Source: Rugalucina vietnamica (taxonomy: Eukaryota; Mollusca; Bivalvia; Lucinida; Lucinidae). Taken from it: 64,000 nucleotides of DNA. Shown here piece after piece: positions 30,421 to 41,215 of the stretch (position 1 is the first letter of the stretch; each line of letters opens with the position of its first letter). The notes beneath the pieces were generated by a model, which did not search any database, was not told where the DNA came from, and saw only the letters and a list, made by a program, of their open reading frames with translations. The stretch spans positions 8,162,006 through 8,226,005 of the forward strand of contig OZ024877.1 of the NCBI GenBank assembly GCA_964017185.1. Reading direction: 5' to 3'. A program made the translations under genes and the position numbers.

Positions 30421-31248
30421 TGTTACGTGCCAGGCGTAACTAGAAGATTAAGGAAACCAACAAGTTGGTTAGCCAGCAACAAGCTTTGTTTAAAATTTAA
30501 CAAATCTATTTAGAAGTGATTTAACCAGTAATTACATGTGAAACAATCAAAAGCATATATACAATCAAACAAAAATGAATGCACAATACCTTTCAAGATG
30601 TTAATTCCCTTAAAGAATGTCTGAATGTCCCTCAGAATTTTTTAACACAAGTCTGTATCAGTTTCTGATCCCAAGAATTAAAGTTTGTTTCAAAATAGCA
30701 CTATGTCCCAATCCAGAATCGAATATCACAAAGTAATCCAAGAATAAGTTTAAATTCCAGTAAGATAGATTTTGACTTCTTAATAGTAACAGTACCCAAA
30801 GATTGTCCTTATGAAAATTTGTAGCCCTTATATAGCACTGAGGAACATTCAGGATTCTTCCAGCAAATTCTATGATATCATATACTAAAATAACAAGTTG
30901 TTTACCAACATTTAATGTTTTGGAATATTCTAGAGAGGCCATTATACTTCCAGAAAATTTCACAATATTCTTTTGACATAAAAAAAAGATTCTTCTAGAA
31001 GATTCTACATCTTTGGTTCTTCCAGATTTTTCCGGACTTTTCCGTCAAAGAACAATTTGAAATTTCTAGAAAATTCTGAAGTAAACAACCTGTTTATGTC
31101 CAATATCTGGGACACTAAAAGTAAATAATTGCTAAGGACAACAAGTAAACATCGTATGTATAACATCATACTTTCCTGGGCATACTCCCTTGGGAATTTT
31201 ACCAGTACTGAATGCACATCTTTCAACAAGTAACTGTCATACATAACA
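30421..31248 (-). repeat. 5' LTR of the Gmr1-like element
   Basis: It is 828 bp, TG...CA, nearly identical to 20699-21525. It should carry the promoter of the element; no TATA box was assigned with confidence. Confidence 0.93.
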
Positions 31249-31252
31249 GTGA
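31249..31252. other. Target-site duplication GTGA (right)
   Basis: It equals 20695-20698 and defines the insertion point within the BTB-BACK coding frame. Confidence 0.85.
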
Positions 31253-31843
31253 TATATTCTAAAACTGCTACATCTGAGCAGAACTCAAATACCTCACAAT
31301 TCTCTATGACAATCGACAGCTGTTGTGGTGATATTTGTGAAGAAGCTGGGTTGTAGATTAACCAGTCATGAAACCTTGTTTGTACAGTCTCTTTCAGTAT
31401 CTTTTCCAAGTCTACAATCATATGGTCTATAGCTAGCTAGTGGTAACTAAGGACGGTATCTTGACTGACCGTAGGTTTTTATGAATTCGACACAGTGCCC
31501 TATTAACTCGGAAATTAACAGAAATGATGCAATCTTTAAAACGGACTCCACATTCTCCTTATTTATTTCTACTTGTGCCGAGTACAGAAATTCAACACTT
31601 GCACTATCTAAAGTCACGACAGATATATCAATGTTGGAATCACCACTTTTGAACTGACCCCCGAAACGGGCTTTGAGATCATTTTTATGAGCCGGCAATG
31701 CCTGATCTCCAATGATAATGTTTACATCACATAAATAAAAGTGTTATCTAGGCGCTGCTTGTTCAGGTCAACCATAATAGTTGGACAATGTGTAGCCTTC
31801 GTGTCTATGAACATCATCTTGGTCTACTATTTATATGGCTCAT
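31249..31843 (-). pseudogene. BTB-BACK gene, decayed and split by the LTR element
   Basis: Minus-strand pieces read in order. After an acceptor (ttgtttcag at 31844), Met at 31817 starts MMFIDTKATHCPTIMVDL and NKQRLDNTF. A frameshift near 31731 (apparently an extra AT) leads to LCDVNIIIGDQALPAHKN, the BTB opening. BTB text continues (VTLDSASVEFLYSAQVEI, VLKIASFLLISELIGHCVEF) to a stop at 31447. Then, in a shifted frame, 31249-31421 encodes BACK-like text (RFHDWLIYNPASSQIS, VFEFCSDVAVLEYIT) up to the LTR. About 20 residues between BTB and BACK appear lost. Such proteins usually act as Cullin-3 adaptors. The gene was probably already damaged, and the retrotransposon removed its end. Confidence 0.75.
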
Positions 31844-32045
31844 CTGAAACAATAAATGAAACGTGCAAAGTAAGAATTGCATGAATAGAATTGGAATTTA
31901 ATATTGTTAAATTTGTAATCCCAACACAGACAACAGGCTGGAAAGAAATGACAATACCAAAGGACCAATGGTTTTGCAAATGCTCACCTGACATCTGTAC
32001 AGTGTTACTTGTAAGAGAGGTAATGACTACCACCCTAAGATGTGG
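31739..32045 (-). repeat. 5' region of BTB gene, duplicated at 46.7 kb
   Basis: The stretch 'ggcgctgcttgttcaggtca' through 'tgctcacctg' matches 46675-46902 with scattered differences. It includes a minus-strand donor CAG|GTGAGC (31990/31987) after an apparent 5' UTR exon, and an intron up to 31844. The two loci are paralogous copies of one gene start. Confidence 0.75.
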
Positions 32046-32104
32046 CCCATTTGGCCCCTAGGGACCTGGTAGGCAGGACAGATTAACATTGCCACTCACC
32101 AAAA

Positions 32105-32168
32105 TATAAAAAATAAAAGTAGGCAATGATCAGGAAAAGACGCAATCAGATCCAAAAACCGAGATGTG

Positions 32169-32201
<33 letters not shown>

Positions 32202-32250
32202 ACAATTTATTGGTACTTATATTAAGAGAATACTGCGGCCATTCAGTTAC
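32105..32250 (-). repeat. Family R, short copy with poly(A) run
   Basis: It shares 'gtaggcaatgatcaggaaaa' and 'ggccattcagttacctgg' with the gag-pol repeat. An A run of about 31 (32169-32199) replaces part of it. Confidence 0.65.
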
Positions 32251-32404
32251 CTGGTTCTTTGTATCATGGTTTCATAAAAGCTTAAGGTTTGACGACCTTT
32301 TTTAGTATATGGGAGATACTGACCCACGAACTGAAGAGCACCACATAACATTACTGAGTCTCTCAGGGAACGGTTTGAAATAAGACTTTTTGCTGTTGGC
32401 TGCC

Positions 32405-32790
32405 TTTGTTATCATGAAAAGGTTCAAGTAGGCAACGATCAGGAAAAGGCGCAATCAGAAAGAAACTCCCACTCAAAAAACCGAGGTGGGAAAAACTAAA
32501 TTAACAATTAGAAACTTATACTCAGAAAACATCGTAAGCCGAGTGAGCGGCTATTTCCCAATAAGTGGTCACTCAGTAATATGAAAACGTACATAATGTT
32601 CAAACAGCACAATATTCGACTCCAAAACATTAAACAACAGAAGTATCGCCTTGGAACGATCAGCAATATAAAATTACCGGGGGGGGGGGGCTTAAATCGA
32701 TTTTACAGGCGCTTAACCTCACCCTCATCTTTCGCCGTGGTTCACAACATTTAGTTAGTTGTTTGGTCCTCGTGGTGAATCTCTAACTAG
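32405..32790 (-). repeat. Family R, near full-length copy
   Basis: From 'ggttcaagtaggcaacgatc' to 'tggtcctcgtggtgaat' it matches the whole gag-pol insert. A G10-12 run near 32680 is local. No retrotransposon coding sequence flanks it. Confidence 0.8.
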
Positions 32791-32986
32791 CCAACGAATC
32801 TCCAAGGACAAACAAATAAATCATTAAAACCATCCTGATGAATCAAAAACGAGGACTCAACAGATTCAGTAAGCTGCCCGACGATGGAGATCCCTGTGCG
32901 CCGAATAACTTACTGAAACCCAGAGCAAAAGAAAAACACCAGTTGAACCCTGGTGGGTTTCAAAAATCGAGAATAAAGAGCATACA

Positions 32987-33290
32987 TTGAAACTTCAGAG
33001 AGACTTTGATCATTTAGGAAGTCGGGCTAGGAAATGGAAAATGACTTTCAATTCCGTCAATTTCGTCAAATGCAACATGATGCACTTGACAAATAAACAG
33101 TCTAGTAAAATCCAGGTTAATAACACCCTTCAGGGTACCGCTCTGAAAAATGTTGAAAGCTTGAAATACCTAGGTGTAACTATCAAAAACTATTTAGAAT
33201 GTAATGCTCAAAGTTTCCAATGTTTGTACAAATGTGAATAGAACTCTCAGATTCTTGTGGAGAAATTTGTATTTTTGCGCCCTCCTCCTC
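32987..33290 (+). pseudogene. Non-LTR retrotransposon RT fragment (jockey/CR1-like)
   Basis: An 84-aa frame reads LQRDFDHLGSRARKWKM, KCNMMHLTNKQ and VESLKYLGVTI, the region just after the RT catalytic core in jockey-like LINEs. After the stop a shifted frame continues NVNRTLRFLWRNL-like text. It is 5'- and 3'-truncated and not functional. Confidence 0.8.
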
Positions 33291-33439
33291 GATGTTGATT
33301 TAAATACACACATTATCAGAAAAAGAGTTCTATACAGGTGCTCAGATAAAGAGGAGAACGATATAGAAAAATGAAGTGAGAATGGAAAAAAATAAACCGA
33401 TTGAGATTTAGGATGCAATTTTGTCATTGTGAAAAACTT

Positions 33440-34325
33440 AAGCTGGCTGACTATGCAGGTTTATATCTCCACTGCCTAGGTAATTTTCTGACAGTGTCAT
33501 AATGTAAACCAAGATCAGCAGTTAAGAGTTTGGTTAAAAATTATGGGTCTATATCTCTTGAAAAAACTAATGGATAAAGATGATACTTTGCATGCCATGT
33601 TGGTAGACATTGGTCTGAAAAGGTACAAGCAGGCAAAGATCAGGAAAAGGCGCAATCAGTAAAAGAACCGAGGTGGGGAAAACTAAATTAACAATCAGGT
33701 ACTTATACCGTGAAAACATATCGTAAGCCGAATGAGCAGCTATTTTCCCAATAGGTGGCCACTCAGTTACCTAAACTTAACCAAAAATATGAAAACATAC
33801 ATAAGGCGCCAACAGAACAAAATTTTTAAATACCAAATTATAAAACAAAAAGAACCACCACAGAAGTTTTATACTGCAACACAATGACCCACCCTAGTGA
33901 CCATGAGGTCAAGGTCACAGACTTTATGTTAATGTTTTTACTTAAAGTGTTCAGAACTGTAAATTGTTTGAACATATTGGTGGTTCTAGTTGATTTTTTG
34001 GCTGCTATTAGAAATTATTCTTAAGTTTTATGCTCTACCATCCCGACTCACCTGATTAACATTGTGGTAAAGGTCACGGACTTAGAAATTTTATGTTAGA
34101 GTTTTTGGTTTAAGTTTTTATATGTCTATATCTCTTGAATATGTAGATGGACCAAGTTGATACATGTATTTGGCATGGTGGTAGATATTTCTCTCTGAAG
34201 TCGTATGCTGTACCATCATGATCCACCTGAGTGACCTTAAGGTCAAGGTCATGGGTCTTAGATTTTAATAGATTTTGTGGCAAAACACAAGTCAGGTGAG
34301 CTATGCTGTCCTGCGACAGCTCTTA
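33440..34325 (+). repeat. TTAGCTCACCTGAG-family tail segments, interrupted by family R
   Basis: It has 'tgggtctatatctcttgaa' and 'gatactttgcatgcca', repeated as 'atgtctatatctcttgaa' and 'gatacatgtatttggcatgg'. The ending is 'caggtgagctatgctgtcc', an element end. The family R copy at 33617 splits one unit. Confidence 0.65.
33617..33872 (-). repeat. Family R, truncated copy inserted in another repeat
   Basis: It begins with 'aaaggtacaagcaggcaaag' like the others but stops at 'aaccaccacagaag'. The host repeat reads through when it is removed (ggtctg + aagttttatactg). The fixed minus-strand 3' end and variable 5' end suggest retroposition. Confidence 0.75.
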
Positions 34326-34497
34326 TTTATATTCAAAATAATTGTCTTTCATCTCCAAAAGTTTTCAAATGTAGAATTACATTAACAAGTGCAGTATGCC
34401 TTCACACACAAACTGCTATAATGTTTTGTTATCTACATGATTACTGAATTGTATAACATAATGATATCATGTTATAGTTTTTCTTGTTGTTATTGTG

Positions 34498-34500
34498 TTT

Positions 34501-34543
<43 letters not shown>

Positions 34544-34553
34544 TTCATTCATT
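34498..34553 (+). repeat. (TTTA)n microsatellite
   Basis: About 13 tandem TTTA/ATTT units are followed by two ATTC units. Confidence 0.95.
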
Positions 34554-34859
34554 TGTATACAAATAGAGTATTGTATTATCAAGTATACACGTTACAACAA
34601 AACGCTCCATTGATTTCAAACCGGAAAATGTCATTATGAAGTTTGTGACAACACTCAAAGGAGAAATTTAACCAGTTCGCATAAGACTAGGAAGTAATGA
34701 AATTTGAACTACACATGTAATCAAGTATTTTCTATTTCTTAACAATACGTAAGTAAAACATTTTAATAATTCGATTACATATACTTATGTACGCAGTTTC
34801 ATCGAACCACTGGCTGAGAGGCCAAAGCTCAGTGATTGCGAAATGAATCATTTCTCATT

Positions 34860-34990
34860 TTATCCATTGCTTCACGCCCCTGTCAACAGCTAACATCCTG
34901 ACATGACCATAGCTGTTCTGGAACGTAAAACAATAAACCAAAAAAGCAATAACTCTTTTTCCAATTAAACGCAAGTCTACCCCAAGTTCC
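34860..34990 (-). repeat. SINE-like family S fragment
   Basis: It has 'cctgacatgaccatagctgtt' (in part) and 'attaaacgcaagtctac', shared with 41440-41580. Confidence 0.65.
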
Positions 34991-35031
34991 GCGTATGTGT
35001 GACGAGCACATACCGACTATTAAAGCATGAT

Positions 35032-35245
35032 CATTACAAAACCTTGCCCATACAATATATGCAGAGATTTTTTTCTGCTTTTAAAAATTGAAAATTTTCA
35101 TTCAGAGACTTTTAAGATATTGTTCATATTTTTGCTCAAAACATAGATCGTGAGTACCCACAATCTATGTTTTGGAGCAAAAATAAGAAAAATAGGAATA
35201 CCTCTCCATACCCCAATTTTGCTATATAAAAGTGGGGCTTCTCTT
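35032..35245. mobile_element. MITE family 2, copy E (shortened)
   Basis: It starts CATTACAAAACCTTGCCC. The centre is reduced to 'acatagatcgtgagtaccca'. It ends in 'gctatataaaagtgggg' without the GATG terminus. Confidence 0.8.
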
Positions 35246-35416
35246 GCTTTAGGATCAGTGGATATAAAGGCATAGCCGTGGTCTATATACGCATGCATAT
35301 TAACATGTCGTTTATGCATCAATCGCGAAGAAACAATGCTGTAAAAAGGCTTTAAAAAATCGCATGGCGTAAGTAAAATGGCGATTTACTGACAAATCAA
35401 TGCGTAATTTCATTTT

Positions 35417-37372
35417 TTTAGCTCACCTGAGCCGCTAGGCTCACAAGGTGAGCTTATAGGATGGCCATGATCCGGCGTCCGTCCGTCGTCCGTCCGTCGT
35501 CCACCATTTTCAAAGATCTTCTTCTCTGAAACCGTTTGGCCAATCAAAGCCAAATTTTATATGAAGCATCTATAGGAAGGGGGAACCAATGTGTTTATAA
35601 ATAATCTGGGTCACATGACCAAGATGGCCGCCATGCCCATATATGGTAAAAACCCTTCAAAATTCTTCTTCTCCGGAACCACTGGACCGATTTCAACGAA
35701 ACTTGGCATGAAGCATCGGGGACTAGAGTACTACAATGTGTTTATAAATTATGACCTTTGGATGACCTTGTCCTATTTTACGGCAAGGTCAACATAGGTC
35801 GCCCATGCATTTGAATGGGGAAAATTGTTAAAATGTCATTTGAAAGGCAAATCTTGCAAGAAATGGGCAAATGGACTGAAGGTAGGTAATTCTGAAAACA
35901 AATTGGACCCCAGGGGCTGGTCTGCCCCCACCCCGGGGCAATATACATGTATATTACAAAAATATTCAAAGATCTTCTTCTCTGAAACCACTTGGCCAAT
36001 CAAGGCCAAATTTTATAGGAAGCATCTATGGGAAGGGGGAATCAATGTATTTATAAATAATCCAGGTCACATGACCAAGATGGCCGCCATGCCCATATAT
36101 GGTAAAAACCCTTCAAAATTCTTCTTCTCAGGAACCACTGGATTGATTTCAACGAAACTTGGCATGAAGCATCAGGCACTAGAGTACTACAATGTATTTA
36201 TAAATTATGACCTTTGGATGACCTTGACCTATTTTACGGCAAGGTCAACATAGGTCGCCCATGCATTTGAATGGGGAAAATTGTTAAAATGTCATTTGAA
36301 AGGCAAATCTTGCAGGAAATGGGCAAATGGACTGAAGGTAGGTAATTCTGAAAAAAAAATTGGACCCCAGGGGTTGGTCTGTCCCCACCCCGGGGCAATA
36401 TACATGTATATTACAAAAATATTCAAAGATCTTCTTCTCTGAAATCACTTGGCCAATCAAAGCCAAATTTTATAGGAAGCATCTATGGGAAGGGGGAATC
36501 AATGTGTTTATAAATAATCCAGGTCACATGACCAAGATGGCCGCCATGCCCATATATGGTAAAAACCGTTCAAAATTCTTCTTCTCCTGAACCAATGGAC
36601 CAATTTCAACAAAACTTGGCATGAACCATCGGGGACTGAAGTACTACAATGTATATATAAATTATGACCTTTGGGTGACCTTGACCTATTTTACAGCAAG
36701 GTCAACATAGGTCGCTAATGCACTTGAATGGGGAAAACTTTTAAAATGTCATTTAAAGTGAAAGTCTTGCAAGAAATGGGCAGTAAGACTGAATATTAAT
36801 GATTCTGAAAAAAATCGGACCCCAGGGGCTCATTTGCCCCAGCCCTGGGGCATTATACATGTATATTACCATAATATTCAAACATCTTCTCCTCTGAAAC
36901 CGCTTGGCCAATCAAAGCCAAATTTCATGTGAAGCATCTATAGATTGGGGGAATCAATGTATATATACATGTAAATAATCAAGGTCACATGACCAAAATG
37001 GCCGCCATGCCCATATATGGTATAAACCCTTCAAAAATCTTCTTCTCCGGAACCGGTGGACCGATTTCGAAGAAACTTGGCATGAAGCATCGATGACTCA
37101 AGTACTACAATTTATGTATAAATCATGACCCTGTGATGACCTTGACCTATTTTAAGGCAAGGTCAACATGGGTTGCCTATGTATTTGAATGGGTAAACTA
37201 AACTGTTAAAATGTCATTTGAAGGGAAAACTTGTATGGACAGTATATTGATTATTCTGAAAAAATAATGGCCCAAGGGCTTCACCTGCCCCTATACTGGG
37301 ACTATTTTCTATAACATTCGTATATACAGCAGATCTCAGGTGAGCGTTTACAGGACCATTTGTCCTCTGGTT
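35417..37372 (+). repeat. TTAGCTCACCTGAG-family element, copy 3, complete
   Basis: It opens TTTTTTAGCTCACCTGAGCC with its hairpin and ends 'ctcaggtgagcgtttacagg'. Most of its length is four tandem units (see 35510-37330). Its ORFs of up to 142 aa are shared by the units only because the DNA repeats. Confidence 0.85.
35510..37330 (+). repeat. Four tandem 457-bp units
   Basis: Starts (CAAAGATCTTCTTCT or variant) are at about 35510, 35967, 36424 and 36880. Each unit has 'ttggccaatcaaagcca', 'gaccaagatggccgccatgc', 'tgaccttgacctatttta' and 'ccccaggggc'. The first three are the most alike; the last is diverged. Confidence 0.93.
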
Positions 37373-38110
37373 TTCCTTTTTTGTTATGTTTCTCTTTCAC
37401 TGTACACTAAAAAGTTTAACAACGCAAAAGTTGTAATTCATATGTTTTTTCATATTAATAAGTGATTGATTTCATTTCCATGAAATTTGACACAAATAAA
37501 CATTGATATGTATGCAATCTATGTTGCGAATTTCGTATCAAAATAATGAGTATTATAAGAGCAACAGTCTTTGATGTAGCAGTACTCCTAGATTCCAAAA
37601 CTGCAAAGTAATATTGAAAATGTCTACAATTTGCCCCTCGTCACACAGAATTCACTATCCCAAAAGCCTAGGAGGGATCGCTGGGGTGCCGAATAGTTGA
37701 AAGATAGCAAATATGACTTCACGTGACGTCAATATACGTCATCAAGTTTGTAAAACTCCAATTATACCGGATAATTCATTTTCGAAGACCCATAGAATGA
37801 TCAAGAAAGAGACAAAACTAATTAAAAATGTCGGTTTCATGTAAAAATAGAAGTAGAGTATTGATAGTCACCGACTCACCTGTTAAGGATTGGTGCAAAA
37901 AATTTTCTTTCTTTTTTTTTGCGTTTTAATGCTCTTCAGTGTGACACCCAATGCCTTGTAACGGCTTTCACTTCTTGTCTTTTGTAACAATAGAACCCGC
38001 TCCCCCAAACAAATCGTTTACAATACCATAAAGTTGTGTATATTTAAAAAGTGCAAGCGACGTATGATCATGTTTAAGTTGCTCTCATTTGAGCTATGCA
38101 TCAAAATTAT
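37373..38110. other. Intergenic, nothing recognised
   Basis: This AT-rich sequence lies upstream of the 185-aa ORF. I see no repeat end or coding signal. Confidence 0.45.
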
Positions 38111-38170
38111 TTTTCAGACTGGTCTAGTATACTCCAAAACTGACTACACATCATCTGACTACTACACATC

Positions 38171-38728
38171 ATGGGACAAGGCGTGTCAATTGGAAACTTG
38201 TACAAGGAGACGATTTGGGTAAAATATGACGTCGAGAAAGAGTACGTCAAGCTGGAAGAGTTCAGCATCAAACCGGAAGTAAGCGTGGGGGACGTCACGG
38301 CTGGCCTCGACCTTTCCTTTAACAGGGAATATGACTGGAAAAAGATTGAAGTCCAATTTACTCCAATTCATCCGGGAGATTATAAATATAAAAAGGAGGA
38401 GACGAAAGATGCTTATTTAACAATTATAACAAACGACGGTCACGTGGTATGTAACACGTGGTATGTGGACAAGGATCACAGCTGGCTCGTTACTGAAGAT
38501 TTGGAACTGAGACGAGCACCGAGTAATGAACCGCTAGAGGAAGAGCGTCCCAGTAGGCCACCAGAGGTAGCCCATTCAAGAAGATCGCCTGACACCGGGC
38601 CGCAAAGAAATCCGGACAAAGTTGAACTGCTAGAGGAAGAGCGTCCCAGAAGGCCGCCAGGGGTAGCCCATTCAAGAAGGTCGCCTGACACCGGGCCGCA
38701 AAGAAATCCGGACAAAGTTGAAAACTGA
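38171..38728 (+). CDS. Uncharacterised 185-aa protein, predicted N-myristoylated, with duplicated tail
   Basis: I do not recognise this gene. The ATG is in good context (cacatcATGG) and follows a possible 3' splice site (attatttttcag, ending 38117), so a 5' UTR exon may start at 38118. MGQGVS fits the N-myristoylation pattern MGxxxS. Residues 1-118 form one compact, mixed-charge part (WVKYDVEKEYVKLEEF, DVTAGLDLSFNREYDW, AYLTIITNDGHVVCNTWYV) with no transmembrane segment. Residues 122-185 are two 32-aa repeats (LEEERPxRPPxVAHSRRSP...NPDKVE), a 96-bp DNA duplication with starts at 38534 and 38630. The tail is proline/arginine-rich and probably disordered. It is open throughout and more GC-rich than its surroundings, unlike random ORFs here. 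It could be a young or lineage-specific gene. Confidence 0.6.
   Translation: MGQGVSIGNLYKETIWVKYDVEKEYVKLEEFSIKPEVSVGDVTAGLDLSFNREYDWKKIEVQFTPIHPGDYKYKKEETKDAYLTIITNDGHVVCNTWYVDKDHSWLVTEDLELRRAPSNEPLEEERPSRPPEVAHSRRSPDTGPQRNPDKVELLEEERPRRPPGVAHSRRSPDTGPQRNPDKVEN
38534..38725 (+). repeat. 96-bp tandem duplication inside the 185-aa ORF
   Basis: Two in-frame copies differ at only a few bases, so the duplication is recent. Confidence 0.9.
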
Positions 38729-39021
38729 AGCATTTAATTTGTAGAAATGTATAAATGTGACAATATCAAATCACTTCTAATGAATGTAGACTTTTAAAAG
38801 TATAAAGCACTAGGTGCTTAGTTGGTCCCGATCACGGATTTTGTTCTACTACCTTAACATAGCACATGTCCATAAAACATAATCGGCAATAACGTTAATT
38901 TTATAATTAATATCACTTTTTAAAAAATTTACGTTAAAATTGTTATCCAAAATTCATGACATGAAATTCTTTCGATGACGTCATAAATGAAAATCGAATC
39001 AAATCATTGTCCAAATTCAGT

Positions 39022-39540
39022 CAACCATCTTCCAGAAACTGCGTTTTTCAAAATCTCACTTTTCTAAAAGACCTCGAGAAATATTTTACCATGTCACCAT
39101 TTTGCATTTCAAAAATCTTAAATTTTGAAAATCGGTTAACAAATCAAAATTTATGCCAGAAAATAATTTTGAATAGGTCTTTTTCCACTGTTAAAATGTC
39201 AGCAAGGGAAGTAACTATTTTCCTGGAAAAAAATATGAATTGGTTATTTTCATTTAAAATACACCAAACCAAAAATTATATTGTAGACATAGCTAAGCGC
39301 CAAACTTCGAATTTTTTTAGTATGATTTTTAATTTTAAGGTGTTTTGATTACCTCCCTTGCACATGCAAAATGCCTATTCAAAACAATTTTGGGGCACTA
39401 TCATTTTATTAGAGAACCGATTTTCAAAATGTTCAAGTTCGGCACCTTTTACGACTTTTGGGTTGCAGAAAGATGACAGTCATGTTTTTCTTGTGGTGTT
39501 TCAGAAAAGTGAGATTTTGAAAAATGTGGTTTCTGGACTG
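39022..39540. mobile_element. Foldback MITE of about 520 bp
   Basis: The ends 'ccagaaactgcgtttttcaa' and 'gaaaaatgtggtttctgg' are inverted, as are 'aatctcacttttct' and 'agaaaagtgagatt'. 'aaaatcggttaac' is echoed by 'gaaccgattttcaaa'. Confidence 0.75.
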
Positions 39541-39762
39541 TAGGAAACCTATTGGGGCCCATATTAAAATCAAAACCTTCCATCGGGACCAAGTTAGCAC
39601 ACAAAGCAAAGGATAGTTATCTTAACTTCAATTTGTTTCTCGCAACCATAAAACATCTATGGATAACTCGAGGGATCCTACTCAATAACACATACGACAC
39701 GATTGTCAGACCTACTTTTGTTTTTGGTGCGGGACTGCCAGAAACATATTTTATGGGCACTA

Positions 39763-40040
39763 CATTACGAAAACTTGCCCATGCAATAAACACAGATTTT
39801 TTAGCTTTAAAAATTGAAAATTTTGAGCTGAAATGTTTTGATATTTTTCTTATTATTGCTCAAAACATAGATTGTGGGTACACGTTAGAACCGCCTCGCC
39901 GAGGCGGTTCTAACGAGTACCCACAATCTATGTTTTGGAGCAAGAATAAGAAAAATAGGTATACCCCGGCATACCCCAGTTTTGCTATATAAAAGTGGGG
40001 TTTGAGGGGGTATTCATTACACGGACATGTTTTCCTGATG
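39763..40040. mobile_element. MITE family 2, copy F (best copy)
   Basis: It runs CATTACGAAAACTTGCCC to ATGTTTTCCTGATG. The perfect central dyad is CGTTAGAACCGCCTCGCC / GGCGAGGCGGTTCTAACG, flanked by inverted 'acccacaatctatgtttt'. Confidence 0.9.
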
Positions 40041-40495
40041 ATACACTTACAGAATCGACTATAATTGCCAGTACATAGTTGATAATCAATTAGTATGTGA
40101 AAGGAAATCCAAAGTTTATGGATTTTTATGAAATTTAAGGAAACAAAAGATAAATATAAAATGACCTACTTTGTTTTTAATCCCGTCAGCAGTCAAAATA
40201 TGTATGCATGGTTTGACGACATTTCCAGGGCAGACTCAAACCGCATATGTGGTTGAGCAGTGCAGTAACCCAATGGTTTTTGCCTGTAACTGGTGTCTGT
40301 TAGTAGGCTCATGTACATTGTTACGGTTAAGCTGTATTACCCAAGTACCGTATAAAGTCAACAAATGAAATGCAGCTCCTACCAGTAACTACTGTTCCAG
40401 AAAAACAATGATAAATGAAAAATTACGAGATCTAAAGGGCTGGGGTCTATAGACGCGGTTTTTGGCCTCATCTCCACAATGGCTGATGTTACACG
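40041..40495. other. Intergenic, nothing recognised
   Basis: I see no ORF of interest and no repeat ends. Confidence 0.45.
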
Positions 40496-40499
40496 TTTT

Positions 40500-41215
40500 A
40501 ATAGTACTAGATTTGTCAATAACAAAAATGGTGTTTTTAATTCGTTGCATGGCTGGTTACCATGGCAACGCGCATATTTCGAAGATTACTGTTTTGAAGC
40601 GATAAGACATGTGTCGCTCAGGTGCTAGGACAGAAATAAAACATATTTTGTCATAAAACGTTCTAAAGCAGATAAAGAATACATTAAGAATGAAAATGAC
40701 CTCCATGAGAGTCACTGTTCCAAATCAATAATGTCATAGCAACACGTAACATTCCTTAGCAACATGAAAAATAACCACAATTATGACGAAAATAAGTAAT
40801 GTGTTATTTTATTAATGGACTTGAATTTTAAATTACTCATTATCTATCCTTTTTATACAAATGGTTATGTAATGTGTCAAAACATGGTGTTTTTAATTCG
40901 TTTCATTGTCGGTTACCATAGCAACGTGTTTTACAATGATTCCAAGTTTTGGTAAGCTGATACGTCATTTCTAAGGTTTTAGTGTCAATGCGAAACATAA
41001 ATTGTCATTGCATGTTATAAAGCAGATGAAGTATGCATTAAGGTTAGGAATGTCCCTCACGCACGTCATTTTTTCCCATAATAAGTCACATAGCAACACG
41101 TGACATGCCTTAGCAACGATTAATGTTTTCGATATACATGCCAAAATAAGCGTGATGCTAACCTATGTTTACAGTTTAGAAGGATAAATAACAATGCCAT
41201 AGTTGCAGAGTCACA
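40500..41215 (+). repeat. Two imperfect tandem units of about 356 bp with RFX/X-box motifs
   Basis: 'tggtgtttttaattcgtt' is at 40530 and 40886. It is followed by GGTTACCATGGCAACG (40557) and GGTTACCATAGCAACG (40913), and later by 'catagcaacacgtaacatt' and 'catagcaacacgtgacatg'. GTTACCATGGCAAC matches the palindromic RFX consensus. No gene is adjacent. Confidence 0.75.

Larger units (their letters stand above)
20699..31248 (-). mobile_element. Ty3/gypsy-type LTR retrotransposon, Gmr1-like
   Basis: The element is 10,550 bp, transcribed right to left, with 827/828-bp LTRs and a 4-bp target duplication GTGA. In sense order it has the 5' LTR (30421-31248), a SAP-like gag start (30104-30307), a 3.2-kb foreign insert, the main gag (25485-26936), a short repeat insert, pol (21673-25149), a purine tract and the 3' LTR (20699-21525). 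Pol order is protease-integrase-RT-RNase H, with integrase before RT. Ty3/gypsy elements normally have integrase last; the reversed order is known for the Gmr1 group (described by Goodwin and Poulter). The SCAN-like capsid text in gag also fits that group. Fewer than 1% LTR differences imply a recent insertion. It lies inside a BTB-BACK gene of the same orientation. Confidence 0.93.

Noticed and set aside
35825-36590. 142-aa and 76-aa ORFs with shared protein text
   Set aside because: They recur because the 457-bp DNA unit recurs. Frames break between units and the text resembles no protein family.
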